A stretch of 64,000 nt of DNA from Pseudomonas sp. Bout1 (GCF_034314165.1 NZ_JAVIWK010000001.1:2123001-2187000), one strand, 5' to 3'. Positions 8,390-17,862 are shown, counted from the stretch's first letter. The notes: generated by a model from the sequence alone, not told the origin. Program-made: numbers and translations.

Positions 8390-9307
8390 ATGGCAAAGGG
8401 ATTGGGCGACAAACTGGTGCTGGCGATTTCCTCGCGAGCGCTGTTCGACCTGAGCGAAAGCCACAAGGTCTACCTGGCCCAAGGCGTCGAGGCGTACCGC
8501 AAGTACCAGATCGACCACGAGGAGGAAATCCTCGAGCCCGGTGACGCCTTCCCGCTGGTCAAGAAACTCCTGAGCCTCAACGCCAGCCTCGGGCGTGCCC
8601 GGGTCGAGGTGGTGCTGGTGTCGCGTAACAGTGCCGACACGGGCTTGCGCGTATTCAATTCGATCCAGCATTACGGCTTGGATATTTCCCGCGCCGCGTT
8701 CGTCGGTGGGCGTAGTCCTTATCCTTATCTGGCAGCGTTTGGCTGCCATCTGTTCCTGTCCACCCATGCCGAGGACGTGCGCAGCGCCCTGGATGCCGGG
8801 TTTGCCGCGGCCACCATTTTGTCGGGCGGGGCACGTCGGGCGTCCAGCGCCGAATTGCGCATCGCCTTTGACGGCGATGCGGTGCTGTTTTCCGACGAGT
8901 CCGAGCGTATCTACCAGTCGGGAGGGCTTGAGGCCTTCCAGGCCAGTGAGCGGGAGTCGGCACGCGAGCCGTTGCGCGGTGGCCCGTTCAAGGGCTTCCT
9001 CGCGGCGCTCAACCTGTTGCAGCGTGAGTTCCCCGACGAGTCCTGCCCGATCCGCACCGCGCTGGTGACCGCGCGTTCGGCGCCGTCCCACGAGCGGGTG
9101 ATTCGCACGCTGCGTGAATGGGATATCCGCCTCGACGAGTCGTTGTTTCTCGGTGGCCTGGAAAAGTCGGCATTCCTTGAAGCCTTCGCCGCCGATGTGT
9201 TTTTCGATGATCAGGAAGGGCATTGCGAGAAGGCGCGGGAGTTCGTGGCCACCGGGCACGTCCCCCATGGCATCAGTAACGAGTTGAAAATTCAGACCGA
9301 GGGCTGA
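8390..9307 (+). CDS. Cytosolic 5'-nucleotidase, NT5C1 family
   Basis: A 305-residue protein of the 5'-nucleotidase family PF06189, which hydrolyses nucleoside 5'-monophosphates. Supporting features are the N-terminal LVLAISSRALFDLSESHKVY, the central FDGDAVLFSDESE block (about residues 163-175) and the C-terminal FLGGLEKSAFLEAFAADVFFDDQ, the HAD-like acidic motifs of the family. The ATG at 8390 sits 5 bases after a strong GGAGGGGG; a TTG 15 bases upstream is in frame but lies within that site. It follows the PanE-like gene in the same operon. Confidence 0.85.
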   Translation: MAKGLGDKLVLAISSRALFDLSESHKVYLAQGVEAYRKYQIDHEEEILEPGDAFPLVKKLLSLNASLGRARVEVVLVSRNSADTGLRVFNSIQHYGLDISRAAFVGGRSPYPYLAAFGCHLFLSTHAEDVRSALDAGFAAATILSGGARRASSAELRIAFDGDAVLFSDESERIYQSGGLEAFQASERESAREPLRGGPFKGFLAALNLLQREFPDESCPIRTALVTARSAPSHERVIRTLREWDIRLDESLFLGGLEKSAFLEAFAADVFFDDQEGHCEKAREFVATGHVPHGISNELKIQTEG

Positions 9308-9370
9308 GCAGTGCCAAAGGCGCTGCTAAGCTGAATCAATCTCCGCCATCCTGGCTGTCCAGGAGGTTCT

Positions 9371-9871
9371 ATGATTCGTTCGATGCTGTACGCCACTGAC
9401 TTGGGCCTGTATGCACCGTATGTGATGCAACATGCCCTGGCGCTGGCGCGGACGTTCAAGGCTGATCTGTATGTGATTCACGTGGTCGAGCCCATCGGGC
9501 TGTTCGCCGAATCGGTGTTGCAGAGCTACCTTGATGAGAAGGCCTTGAGCGAATGGCAGAGCCAGGGCCTGACGACGGTGATGGCAACCATCGAGCAACG
9601 GGTGCTCGACAGTTTTCGCGAGGAGCTGGGGGACGGGGAGCAGGATCTCAAGTTGATCCGTTCGGTGCGGGTGATCCAGGGCGACCCCTGTGAAGTGATT
9701 CTCGACCAGTCGCAGAAACTCTCTGTGGATTTGTTGATCGTAGGTAGTCACAGTCAGGCGGTCGGGGTGGCGACGCCCCTGGGGAGAACCGCTGCACGGG
9801 TGTTGCAACTGTCTCAGGTGCCGGTTTACCTGGTGCCGCTGTTGCAGCGTCGTCGCAGTGATGACCTGTGA
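9371..9871 (+). CDS. Universal stress protein (UspA family)
   Basis: A 166-residue single USP domain. The ATP-binding-type motif GSHSQAVGVATPLGRTA (about residues 126-142, consensus G2xG9G(S/T)) and the C-terminal VPVYLVP strand are visible, with the N-terminal MLYATDLG strand. AGGAGG lies 5 bases before the ATG. USPs respond to starvation, redox and respiratory stress; the specific role is unknown. The gene stands alone, 63 bp after the nucleotidase gene and upstream of cysB. Confidence 0.88.
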   Translation: MIRSMLYATDLGLYAPYVMQHALALARTFKADLYVIHVVEPIGLFAESVLQSYLDEKALSEWQSQGLTTVMATIEQRVLDSFREELGDGEQDLKLIRSVRVIQGDPCEVILDQSQKLSVDLLIVGSHSQAVGVATPLGRTAARVLQLSQVPVYLVPLLQRRRSDDL

Positions 9872-10949
<1,078 letters not shown>

Positions 10950-10954
10950 TTGGT

Positions 10955-11437
10955 TTACTTTACCTCGGTAACAGCAAACTGTTGCCGAGCGCCTCCCACC
11001 AGAATCTCTACCTCATCCCCTTCGAACTTGCCCAGCAGGCTTTTGCCCAGGGGCGAGCGCGGAGTGATGACGGTCACCGGTTGCCCCACCACATCGACCT
11101 TCAAACCTGCACCGTCCGGCGCCAGGAATAGCCACTGCTGGCGATCGTTTTCATCCACCAGTCCCAGCAATGCGCCCACCTCGATACCGCGCTGCTCGTC
11201 GTAGGCGCGCAGCTGCATGTTCTGGCAGAGCGCCAGCGCCTGCTTGATTTCCTCGACGCGCCGGGCCTGGCCGGCAGCCAGGTAGGACGCCTCCAGGCCC
11301 AGGGTGTCGTACTTGTTTTCGGCGATGTTTTCTTCGTGGGTTGCGGTTTCGTAAGCGGTTTGCGCGGCGCGCTGGGCGATATCGAGGTCGACCGCAAGCT
11401 TATCCAGGACCAATTGGTGAACGGCGTGCTTATTCAT
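10955..11437 (-). CDS. GreA/GreB-family protein
   Basis: A 160-residue protein with an N-terminal helical hairpin (about residues 1-75, predicted coiled coil with KLAVDLDIAQRAAQTAYETATHEENIAENKY) and a C-terminal Gre-type domain (about 85-155, PVTVITPRSPLGKSLLGKFEGDEVEI). It is likely an RNA-polymerase secondary-channel binder distinct from housekeeping GreA and GreB. The coiled-coil tip carries acidic residues (HEENIAE), as needed for transcript cleavage, but activity is not proven. The stop is only 5 bp from the end of cysB (convergent), with no clear terminator between them. Confidence 0.75.
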   Translation of the reverse strand: MNKHAVHQLVLDKLAVDLDIAQRAAQTAYETATHEENIAENKYDTLGLEASYLAAGQARRVEEIKQALALCQNMQLRAYDEQRGIEVGALLGLVDENDRQQWLFLAPDGAGLKVDVVGQPVTVITPRSPLGKSLLGKFEGDEVEILVGGARQQFAVTEVK

Positions 11438-11453
11438 GGGCGGCTTTTTGTGA

Positions 11454-11825
11454 TCAATCGCAAAATTGCAGGACATTCGCCCGGCTCTTGTCGTTGGGGG
11501 CGTTCTGGTCCTGTTGCAGCCAGAACTGGCATTTGGGGTTGGACAGGTTGCGCGGGTTATTGCGGGCCTGGTCCAGGGTCTGCTGTTGCTCCTGCTTGCG
11601 CAGGTTCTCTTGATACTGCTCAAACATGCGGTTCGGCGGTTCCGGTGCAACCGCCGCCGGTGTGCCCAACTGCTGCACCACCCGGGCCACGGGCGCCACG
11701 GTTTGTTCGGGCAAATAGCGGGAGGCCAGCCACACGCTCAACACAATGGCGATAAACCCCAGCCACAGGCCAAAAGCCACGGCGATACTGAGTTTGAACA
11801 GCGAGAACGGTGCGCTGGTGGCCAT
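11454..11825 (-). CDS. Small membrane-anchored protein, function unknown
   Basis: A 123-residue protein with one N-terminal transmembrane helix (about residues 10-32, LSIAVAFGLWLGFIAIVLSVWLA) and a periplasmic or cytoplasmic tail rich in Gln and Asn (ENLRKQEQQQTLDQARNNPRN) ending in a short segment with two cysteines (KCQFWLQ and LQFCD). The ATG at 11825 is 9 bases after AAGGGG; an ATG 9 bases earlier would touch that site. It precedes the Gre-like gene by 16 bp on the same strand. I do not recognise the family. Confidence 0.7.
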   Translation of the reverse strand: MATSAPFSLFKLSIAVAFGLWLGFIAIVLSVWLASRYLPEQTVAPVARVVQQLGTPAAVAPEPPNRMFEQYQENLRKQEQQQTLDQARNNPRNLSNPKCQFWLQQDQNAPNDKSRANVLQFCD

Positions 11826-11850
11826 TATGAACATCCCCTTAAATGAACAA

Positions 11851-11882
11851 CGTAGCGACGTAGCGACGTAGCGACGTAGCAG
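11851..11882. repeat. Tandem 8-bp repeat (CGTAGCGA)n
   Basis: Three and three-quarter copies of CGTAGCGA lie directly before the palindromic repeat that follows. Such a microsatellite could vary in copy number by slippage. It is noncoding, just upstream of the small membrane-protein gene on the minus strand. Confidence 0.85.
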
Positions 11883-11983
11883 CTGTCGAGCCCTGGCGAG
11901 GCTGCGTAGCGGTGTTCCAGCCAAAGTAAATCGTCAGATTCACCACCGTCACGCAGCCTCGCCGAGGCTCGACAGCTGCTACG
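11876..11983. repeat. REP doublet, GTAGCAGCTGTCGAGCC class
   Basis: GTAGCAGCTGTCGAGCC (about 11876-11892) followed by GGCGAGGCTGCG is mirrored by CGCAGCCTCGCCGAGGCTCGACAGCTGCTAC (about 11952-11982). This is a different REP sequence class from the others in the window. It occupies the gap between the divergent small membrane-protein gene and earP. Confidence 0.85.
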
Positions 11984-12094
11984 GGGCAGGATGGCGCCGA
12001 TTGTCCCACAGCCGCGTGCAGAATAATCGCGATCAAGCCTTCGCAATCGAGGCATTTATACGGACAATCGAGCCTTTGAGCGTAGGAGCCCGGA

Positions 12095-13228
12095 ATGAAA
12101 GCCCGCTGGGATATTTTTTGCAGCGTCGTCGATAACTACGGCGACATCGGCGTGACCTGGCGCCTGGCCCGGCAATTGGTGGCCGAACAAGGTTGCGCGG
12201 TGCGCCTGTGGGTCGATGACCTGCGGGCGTTCGAACGCATGTGCCCCGAGATCGATGTGCAGCTGCCCCAGCAGTGGCAAGAGGGCGTTGACGTGCGCCA
12301 CTGGCCTCGCGATTGGCCGGCGACCGACGCGGCAGACGTGGTGATTGCTGCGTTCGCCTGCCAACTGCCGCCGGACTATATGGAAGCGATGGCCGCGCGC
12401 GAACGCACGCCGCTGTGGATGAACCTGGATTACCTGAGCGCCGAGGACTGGGTGGTCGGGTGCCACGGCCTGCCATCGGTGAAATTCAAGGGCGTGCAAA
12501 AGTACTTCTTCTTTCCTGGATTCCGTCCCGGTACCGGCGGCTTGCTGCGCGAGGACGGGCTGTTGGAACAGCGCGATGCCTTCCAGCAAGACGCCAGCGC
12601 CCGGCAACACTTTTTGCAGGCGCTTGGGGTTTTACCTGCCTCCGGCGCGCGGATGATGTCGTTGTTTGCCTATGAAAACACCGGTTTGGCCAGTTGGCTC
12701 GACGTGCTGGCGGCCGATGGGCGCGCCACTCACCTGCTGGTGCCGGAAGGGCGAATCCTCGGTGACGTGCAGCGTTGGCTGGGTGTCGAGTCGTTAAGTG
12801 TGGGCGATGTGCACCGGCGCGATGTCTTGACCGTACAAGTGCTGCCGTTCGTGCGCCAGGAGCAATACGACCGCCTGTTGTGGTGCTGCGACTTCAACGC
12901 GGTGCGCGGCGAAGACTCGTTTGTGCGGGCGCAATGGGCAGGGCGGCCGCTGTTGTGGCACATCTATCGCCAGGACGAAGACATTCACCTGGACAAGCTG
13001 GACGCCTTCCTCGAGCTGTACACCGAAGGCTTGTCGCCGGCCGCGAAAGCCGCGTTGGTCACCCTTTGGCAAGCCTGGAATGCTGATGGCGATATGGCAC
13101 AAAGTTGGAAAATGCTGCTTGAACACTGGCCGGAAGTGACCGCGAACGCCGAAAAATGGGCTCTGGAACAAGGCTCGCGGCCCGATCTTGCGACGGCGCT
13201 GGTACAGTTTTATGTAAATTGGATATGA
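12095..13228 (+). CDS. earP: EF-P arginine 32 rhamnosyltransferase EarP
   Basis: A 377-residue GT-B-fold inverting glycosyltransferase that transfers rhamnose from dTDP-beta-L-rhamnose to Arg32 of elongation factor P, which lets the ribosome pass polyproline stretches. The N-terminal DNYGDIG motif includes Asp13 and Asp17, and RGEDSF near residue 270 includes the conserved Glu; these are residues reported as catalytic in Pseudomonas EarP. NLDYLSAEDW is also typical. It is followed after 49 bp by efp, whose product is its substrate and carries Arg at position 32. dTDP-rhamnose synthesis genes are not in this window. Confidence 0.97.
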   Translation: MKARWDIFCSVVDNYGDIGVTWRLARQLVAEQGCAVRLWVDDLRAFERMCPEIDVQLPQQWQEGVDVRHWPRDWPATDAADVVIAAFACQLPPDYMEAMAARERTPLWMNLDYLSAEDWVVGCHGLPSVKFKGVQKYFFFPGFRPGTGGLLREDGLLEQRDAFQQDASARQHFLQALGVLPASGARMMSLFAYENTGLASWLDVLAADGRATHLLVPEGRILGDVQRWLGVESLSVGDVHRRDVLTVQVLPFVRQEQYDRLLWCCDFNAVRGEDSFVRAQWAGRPLLWHIYRQDEDIHLDKLDAFLELYTEGLSPAAKAALVTLWQAWNADGDMAQSWKMLLEHWPEVTANAEKWALEQGSRPDLATALVQFYVNWI

Positions 13229-13277
13229 TACGCGACCTTGATTTTTGTAAATCCCATCCAAATTTCGGATATTCGCA

Positions 13278-13850
13278 ATGAAAACTGGTAAAGAACTGAA
13301 ACCCGGTACAGTGATCCGTCTCGAAAACGACCCTTGGCTGGTTCAGAAAGCTGAGTTCACCAAGTCTGGTCGTAACAGCGCAATCATGAAGACCAAGCTG
13401 AAGAACCTGCTGACCGGTTACAAGACCGAGATCGTCTACAGCGCCGACGACAAACTGGACGACGTGATCCTCGACCGCAAAGAAGCGACCCTGTCCTTCA
13501 TCAGCGGCGACACTTACACGTTCATGGACACCACCGACTACACCATGTACGAGCTGAACGCCGAAGACATCGAAGCTGTTCTGCCGTTCGTGGAAGAAGG
13601 CATGACCGACGTTTGCGAAGCTATCTTCTTCGAAGAGCGTCTGGTATCCGTAGAGCTGCCGACCACCATCGTGCGTACGGTTGACTACACCGAAGGCTCC
13701 GCTCGCGGTGACACTTCGGGCAAGGTGATGAAGCCTGCCAAACTGAAGAACGGTACCGAACTGCAAGTTGCAGATTTCATCGAAATCGGTGACGACATCG
13801 AGATCGACACCCGTGAAGGTGGTTCGTACAAAGGTCGCGCCAAGAAGTAA
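13278..13850 (+). CDS. efp: Translation elongation factor P
   Basis: A 190-residue EF-P with three beta-barrel domains. Residues 29-32 read KSGR, so the modified tip residue is Arg32, not Lys, matching the EarP-rhamnosylated subfamily. The C-terminal OB domain ends [20 protein letters not shown] binds between the P and E sites and stimulates peptide-bond formation at polyproline. Its gene is adjacent to earP, as in many Pseudomonas. Codon use is strongly biased, as expected for a highly expressed factor. A strong terminator follows. Confidence 0.98.
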   Translation: MKTGKELKPGTVIRLENDPWLVQKAEFTKSGRNSAIMKTKLKNLLTGYKTEIVYSADDKLDDVILDRKEATLSFISGDTYTFMDTTDYTMYELNAEDIEAVLPFVEEGMTDVCEAIFFEERLVSVELPTTIVRTVDYTEGSARGDTSGKVMKPAKLKNGTELQVADFIEIGDDIEIDTREGGSYKGRAKK

Positions 13851-13873
13851 TTCTTGCCTTCCGGTACGACAAG

Positions 13874-13904
13874 AAAAAGCCCGACCATGAGTCGGGCTTT
13901 TTTG
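13874..13904. terminator. Bidirectional terminator between efp and esterase gene
   Basis: Stem AAAAAGCCCGAC / GTCGGGCTTTTT with a CATGA loop, flanked by T-runs on both strands. It serves convergent genes. Confidence 0.93.
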
Positions 13905-13914
13905 TGGGCGCTTT

Positions 13915-14931
13915 TTACTTCAAGTGTTGCTTCAGTTCTTCGGATGCCTGCAGCAGTGCCGAGCGTACTTCCGGTACCTGGCTGACCACGTTGAGCAGGC
14001 CGTAGTCGTGGATCATGCCGTTGTAGCGCACGGTGGTCACCGGCACGCTGGCTTCATCCAGTTTGCGGGCATACGCCTCGCCTTCGTCACGCAACACATC
14101 GGAGCCTGCGGTCTGGATCAGCGCAGGTGGCAAACCCTTCAGTTGGGCGGTGGTAGCTCGTAGCGGCGAGGCGTAGATCTCGGCACGCTGGCTGGCATCG
14201 GGGGCGTATTCGTCCCAGAACCACTTCATCATGTTCCGGGTGAGGAAGTGCCCTTCGGCAAACTGGTTGTAGGAACCCGTGTCGAAGTTGGCGTCAGTCA
14301 CCGGCCACAGCAGCAGTTGGAACTTGATCGCCGGGGTGCCCTTGTCCTTGGCCATCAAGCTGACCACGGCCGCCATGTTGCCGCCGACACTGCTGCCGGC
14401 AACGGCCAGGCGCTTGCTATCAACGTTGATCTCTTTGCCGTGTTCGGCCACCCATTTGGTCGCGCCGTAGGCTTGGTTGATCGCCACCGGATAGTGCGCT
14501 TCAGGGGAAGGCGTGTAGTTGACGAACACCGCTACGGCCCCCGAGCCAACCACCAGGTCTCGCACCAGGCGTTCATGGGTCGGGTAATCCCCCAGCACCC
14601 AACCACCACCGTGGAAGAACATGAACACAGGCAAGGTGCCCTTGACCCCGGCCGGGCGAACAATCGTCAAGTCCAGTGGCTTGCCGTCGACCTGAATGGT
14701 TTTCTGGCTGACGTCGGCCTTGGGCAGGGTCAACTTGACGCCGGCCTGGGCGCCGGTCAACACCGCACGGGCTTCCTTCGGTGTCAGTTGTTCAATCGGC
14801 TTGCCGGTACCGGCGTTCAGCACATCCAGAAAAGCCTGGGTGGTGTGCTCGACATCGCCGGAGGCGGCGAAGGCATTGGTGATGGACAGGGCGAGCAGGG
14901 TGCCGGTGAGTACTTTGCCAAATGTGTTCAT
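13915..14931 (-). CDS. Secreted alpha/beta-hydrolase, hormone-sensitive lipase type esterase
   Basis: A 338-residue exported esterase/lipase. There is a signal peptide (residues 1 to about 23, ending NAFA), the oxyanion-hole motif HGGGW (about 107-111), a nucleophile elbow GSSVGG (about 183-188; most relatives have GDSAGG), the acid in SDVLRDE and the catalytic His in IHDY near the C terminus. GGAGAAG precedes the ATG at 14931. The substrate is unknown. It follows ohr on the same strand across a gap of 26 bp, so it may be cotranscribed with ohr. Confidence 0.88.
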   Translation of the reverse strand: MNTFGKVLTGTLLALSITNAFAASGDVEHTTQAFLDVLNAGTGKPIEQLTPKEARAVLTGAQAGVKLTLPKADVSQKTIQVDGKPLDLTIVRPAGVKGTLPVFMFFHGGGWVLGDYPTHERLVRDLVVGSGAVAVFVNYTPSPEAHYPVAINQAYGATKWVAEHGKEINVDSKRLAVAGSSVGGNMAAVVSLMAKDKGTPAIKFQLLLWPVTDANFDTGSYNQFAEGHFLTRNMMKWFWDEYAPDASQRAEIYASPLRATTAQLKGLPPALIQTAGSDVLRDEGEAYARKLDEASVPVTTVRYNGMIHDYGLLNVVSQVPEVRSALLQASEELKQHLK

Positions 14932-14957
14932 GTTCTTCTCCAAAAAAAACGAGTGGG

Positions 14958-15377
14958 TTAGACGGTTACGTGCAGACGCACATCGACGTTGCCACGGGTG
15001 GCGTTGGAGTACGGGCAGACCTGGTGGGCCGCGTCGACCAGGCTTTGGGCATCGTCCTGGGCCAGGCCGGGCAGGCTGACGTGCAGGTCGATATCCAGGC
15101 CGAAACCGCCGGGGATTTGACCGATGCCGACGTGGGCAGTGATCGAAGCGTCATCCGGGATTTTGCGTTTGGTCTGGCTGGCAACGAATTTCAGGGCGCC
15201 GATGAAGCAGGCCGAATAACCGGCAGCGAACAGTTGCTCAGGATTGGTGGCCTGGCCGCCCGCGCCGCCCAGCTCTTTGGGCGTAGAGAGTTTTACATCG
15301 AGGATGTTATCGCTCGAAACAGCGCGACCATCACGGCCGCCGGTGGCGGTAGCTACTGCGGTGTAGAGAGTTTGCAT
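14958..15377 (-). CDS. ohr: Organic hydroperoxide resistance protein Ohr
   Basis: A 139-residue OsmC/Ohr-fold thiol peroxidase that reduces organic (fatty acid) hydroperoxides to alcohols using lipoyl-protein reductants. The two active-site cysteines are Cys57 (YSACF) and Cys121 (QVCPYSNATRGN). Its length and the motif set are Ohr-like rather than OsmC-like. It has its own promoter region with inverted repeats suited to the regulator OhrR, which is encoded immediately upstream in the same direction. Confidence 0.96.
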   Translation of the reverse strand: MQTLYTAVATATGGRDGRAVSSDNILDVKLSTPKELGGAGGQATNPEQLFAAGYSACFIGALKFVASQTKRKIPDDASITAHVGIGQIPGGFGLDIDLHVSLPGLAQDDAQSLVDAAHQVCPYSNATRGNVDVRLHVTV

Positions 15378-15389
15378 GGTGATTTCCTC

Positions 15390-15470
15390 GTCAATTTCGC
15401 GCTAATTATTTGCGCGCTAAGTAAGTGGCGAGATGAGTGTATCGCGCTAATAGTTAGTGCGCAAGATAAA
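15390..15470 (-). promoter_or_regulatory. ohr promoter with OhrR-type operator
   Basis: The ohrR-ohr gap holds repeats of a GCGCTAA half-site: TCGCGCTAATTATTTGCGCG (about 15397-15416) and the dyad TCGCGCTAATAGTTAGTGCG (about 15442-15461). MarR-family OhrR proteins bind A/T-centred dyads of this kind. Assignment to OhrR is inference from position. Confidence 0.6.
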
Positions 15471-15475
15471 TTTAC

Positions 15476-15521
15476 AAAAAAATCCGCGTGTGAGGGTTGG
15501 GCCCTCTGGCACGCGGATCTT
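15476..15521 (-). terminator. Terminator of ohrR
   Basis: Stem ATCCGCGTG / CACGCGGAT followed on the minus strand by seven T residues. It isolates ohrR from the separately regulated ohr downstream. Confidence 0.88.
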
Positions 15522-15523
15522 GG

Positions 15524-15976
15524 TTACACGCTACGCTGCAAATTCCCTCGCAGCGCCAGTAACTCCCCCTGCAGCTTGCGCAGTTGTTCGATGTCCAGCC
15601 CGCTGGCGCCCAGGATGCACTGCGGAATGTCCATCGCCTTGTCCCGCAGCGCGCGGCCGGCATTGGTCAACTCAACTACTACCACGCGCTCGTCTTCTCG
15701 GCTGCGGGTGCGACTGAGCATGCCTTCGGCCTCCAGGCGCTTGAGCAGCGGCGTCAGGGAGCCGGGGTCCGTCAGCAGGCGGTTGCTGATTTCACCTACG
15801 GTCAAGCCGTCTTCTTCCCACAGCACCATCATGGCCAGGTACTGCGGGTAGGTCAGGCCGAGCGTTTGCAGCAGGGGTTTGTAGACTTTGGTCATCAACA
15901 ACGAGGTGGAATGCAGGGCAAAGCACAGCTGGTTGTCGAGCAACAGGGATTCGCAGGGTTCGAGGGGCTTGGTCAT
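15524..15976 (-). CDS. ohrR: Redox-sensing MarR-family repressor OhrR
   Basis: A 150-residue winged-helix repressor. Cys18 in DNQLCFALHS is at the position of the peroxide-sensing cysteine of OhrR proteins. The DNA-binding core includes LTVGEISNRLLTDPGSLTPLLKRLEAEG (about 59-86) and the wing around RTRSREDERV. Organic peroxide oxidises the cysteine and releases ohr. Two further cysteines (Cys8 and one near residue 120) exist. It is encoded upstream of ohr in the same direction; A/T-rich sequence at 15977-16050, with GCGCC and TCTTTAACGCGCCAGATAA, may hold its autoregulatory site. Confidence 0.95.
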   Translation of the reverse strand: MTKPLEPCESLLLDNQLCFALHSTSLLMTKVYKPLLQTLGLTYPQYLAMMVLWEEDGLTVGEISNRLLTDPGSLTPLLKRLEAEGMLSRTRSREDERVVVVELTNAGRALRDKAMDIPQCILGASGLDIEQLRKLQGELLALRGNLQRSV

Positions 15977-16053
15977 GGCAGTGCCTTAAAACGTGTCTGG
16001 TTTTGAATCTAGCGGGCAAATCTTTAACGCGCCAGATAATTTTGTCTGTGTGG

Positions 16054-17004
16054 TCAGCCAAAGGAGCTTTGCAGCGCCAGATCCCAAGGCGCTGCCGGGC
16101 TGAAGCGGGCCTTGAGGTATTCCAGCAATAAGCGGCTGCGGGCGTTGGCATGCTGTTCCAGGCGCAGGGCATAGATGCCGGCGGTTTCCGGGTTGGGCAG
16201 GCCGTTCTCGCAGAACAGTGGCACCAATTCGCCGCGTACCAGGTACTCGCTGGCGAGCCAAGTGGGCAGGTGTGCGATGCCCAGCCCGGCCAGGGCGCCT
16301 GATAGCAGGGCTTCGGCATTGTTGGCGCTCATGCGAATGCGCTGTGGGCGGTAGGTGGCTTTGCGCCCGTCTAGTTCAAAACGCCAGGCGAACATCGGCG
16401 CCAAGCCTTCCCAGTCCAGGCCATCGTGTTCGTTCAACTGGCTGGGATGGGTGGGGGTGCCGCGACTTTTCAGGTAGGCCGGGCTGGCGCAGGCGATGCG
16501 CACGATACTGGCCAGGGGCGTGGCAATCAGCCGGGTGTCGACGATATGCCCGGCGCGCAGCACCAGGTCGACTTTGCCCAAATGCTCGCCCTGCATGTCG
16601 ACGAAGCTGTCGATCAGGTGCAGGTGCACGTCAAGACCCGGGTAAACGTTAAGAAAGTCGGCAATGGCAGGCGCCAAATGCCGTCGACCAAAGGCCGCCG
16701 GCGCGTCCACCCGGATCAACCCTTCAGGTGCGTGGCTCAACGACACCGCTTCGGCGCGTGCCAGTTGCAGCTCGCTGACAATTCGGCGGGCGCGCTCGGC
16801 AAACGCCAGGCCGGCCGGGGTTGGCACCACCGCATGGGTGCTGCGTTGAAATAGCCGGCTGCCTACCGAGCTTTCCAGGCTGTCGATGCGCCGCGCCACA
16901 GCCGAGGGCGTGAGCGGATGGCGGCGTGCGGCGGCGGAAAAGCTGCCGGCCTGCAGCACATCCAGAAACAGGCTCAGTTGATCGGTCAGGGTGTTGGGGT
17001 TCAT
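16054..17004 (-). CDS. LysR-family transcriptional regulator
   Basis: A 316-residue LysR regulator with an N-terminal helix-turn-helix (about residues 5-63, FLDVLQAGSFSAAARRHPLTPSAVARRIDSLE) and an effector domain (about 90-300) beginning GLIRVDAPAAFGRRHL. The ATG at 17004 gives the normal family length; an upstream in-frame start at 17037 would add 11 residues. It is divergent from the TauE/SafE carrier gene, with 105 bp between them, and is a good candidate for its regulator. The effector is unknown. Confidence 0.88.
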   Translation of the reverse strand: MNPNTLTDQLSLFLDVLQAGSFSAAARRHPLTPSAVARRIDSLESSVGSRLFQRSTHAVVPTPAGLAFAERARRIVSELQLARAEAVSLSHAPEGLIRVDAPAAFGRRHLAPAIADFLNVYPGLDVHLHLIDSFVDMQGEHLGKVDLVLRAGHIVDTRLIATPLASIVRIACASPAYLKSRGTPTHPSQLNEHDGLDWEGLAPMFAWRFELDGRKATYRPQRIRMSANNAEALLSGALAGLGIAHLPTWLASEYLVRGELVPLFCENGLPNPETAGIYALRLEQHANARSRLLLEYLKARFSPAAPWDLALQSSFG

Positions 17005-17109
17005 AGGCGGCTGCTTATGCGAGATTGGCACAGCCATTGTGCGTTGCTGTGCGTTTCCGCGCTACACCGGACTGCGTAGCATGCAAGGCCTGGGATTGGC
17101 GGGAGAGCA

Positions 17110-17862
17110 GTGGTGGCAGATTTAGCGTTGTATTTGGTGATGGGCGTGGCGTTGGGCACCGTCGGCGGCTTGTTCGGCATTGGCGGTGGGCTTATCGCGA
17201 TTCCGGTATTGGGCGTGTTTTTCGGCCTGGACCAGCAGATCGCCCAGGGCACGGCCCTGGTAATGGTGGTGCCCAATGTGATGCTCGCGTTGTGGCGTTA
17301 TCACCAGCGCAACCGGATTGAACTGCGTCATGCATTGCCGCTGGGCGTGATGGGCTTTTCCTTCGCCTGGCTGGGCTCGATCTGGGCGGTGGGGATTGAT
17401 GCAGATGTGATGCGCGTGGGTTTTATCGCGTTTCTGCTGGTGCTGGCGTCCTACAACCTTTTGCGAATGTTTACCCATAACGCGCCGCCTTCGGCGCAGA
17501 TGCGTTATTCCTGGCCGTGGCTGGGGGTGTTGGGCGCGGCTTCCGGGTCGATGGGCGGCTTATTCGGGGTAGGCGGTGCGGTAGTGGCCACCCCGGTGCT
17601 GACCAGCATCTTTGGCACCAGCCAGGTGGTTGCCCAAGGGCTGTCGCTGGCCCTGGCGCTGCCGAGCACCAGCGTGACCCTGGTGACTTACGCCTGGCAC
17701 CATGAAGTGGACTGGATGATCGGCATGCCCTTGGCCGTTGGTGGCCTGCTCAGTATCAGTTGGGGCGTAAAAGTCGCCCATGCCATGCCGGAGCGTATGT
17801 TGCGCGGGCTGTTCTGCGGGTTCCTGGCGATTTGCGCGGTGATGCTGACCTTTAAAGTTTGA
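17110..17862 (+). CDS. TauE/SafE-family membrane transporter
   Basis: A 250-residue inner-membrane protein of the sulfite exporter TauE/SafE (DUF81) family. The duplicated family motif is clear: GTVGGLFGIGGGLIAIPVL (about 16-34) and GSMGGLFGVGGAVVATPVL (about 146-164), with about eight predicted transmembrane helices. The start is GTG at 17110 or the GTG directly after, with GGAGAG just upstream. Transported substrate is unknown (sulfur oxyanions or organic anions in relatives). Its last 11 bases overlap the end of the convergent LysR gene. Confidence 0.88.
   Translation: MVADLALYLVMGVALGTVGGLFGIGGGLIAIPVLGVFFGLDQQIAQGTALVMVVPNVMLALWRYHQRNRIELRHALPLGVMGFSFAWLGSIWAVGIDADVMRVGFIAFLLVLASYNLLRMFTHNAPPSAQMRYSWPWLGVLGAASGSMGGLFGVGGAVVATPVLTSIFGTSQVVAQGLSLALALPSTSVTLVTYAWHHEVDWMIGMPLAVGGLLSISWGVKVAHAMPERMLRGLFCGFLAICAVMLTFKV

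Noticed and set aside
7364..9268. Long minus-strand open frame of 634 codons
   Set aside because: It lies antisense to the thioredoxin-like, PanE-like and nucleotidase genes. High GC creates open shadow frames; the residue mix (His, Gln, Arg rich) is not protein-like.
11851..11983. CRISPR-like repeats
   Set aside because: The repeat units are 8 bases with no spacers, followed by a single inverted repeat; this is a microsatellite plus a REP, not a CRISPR array.
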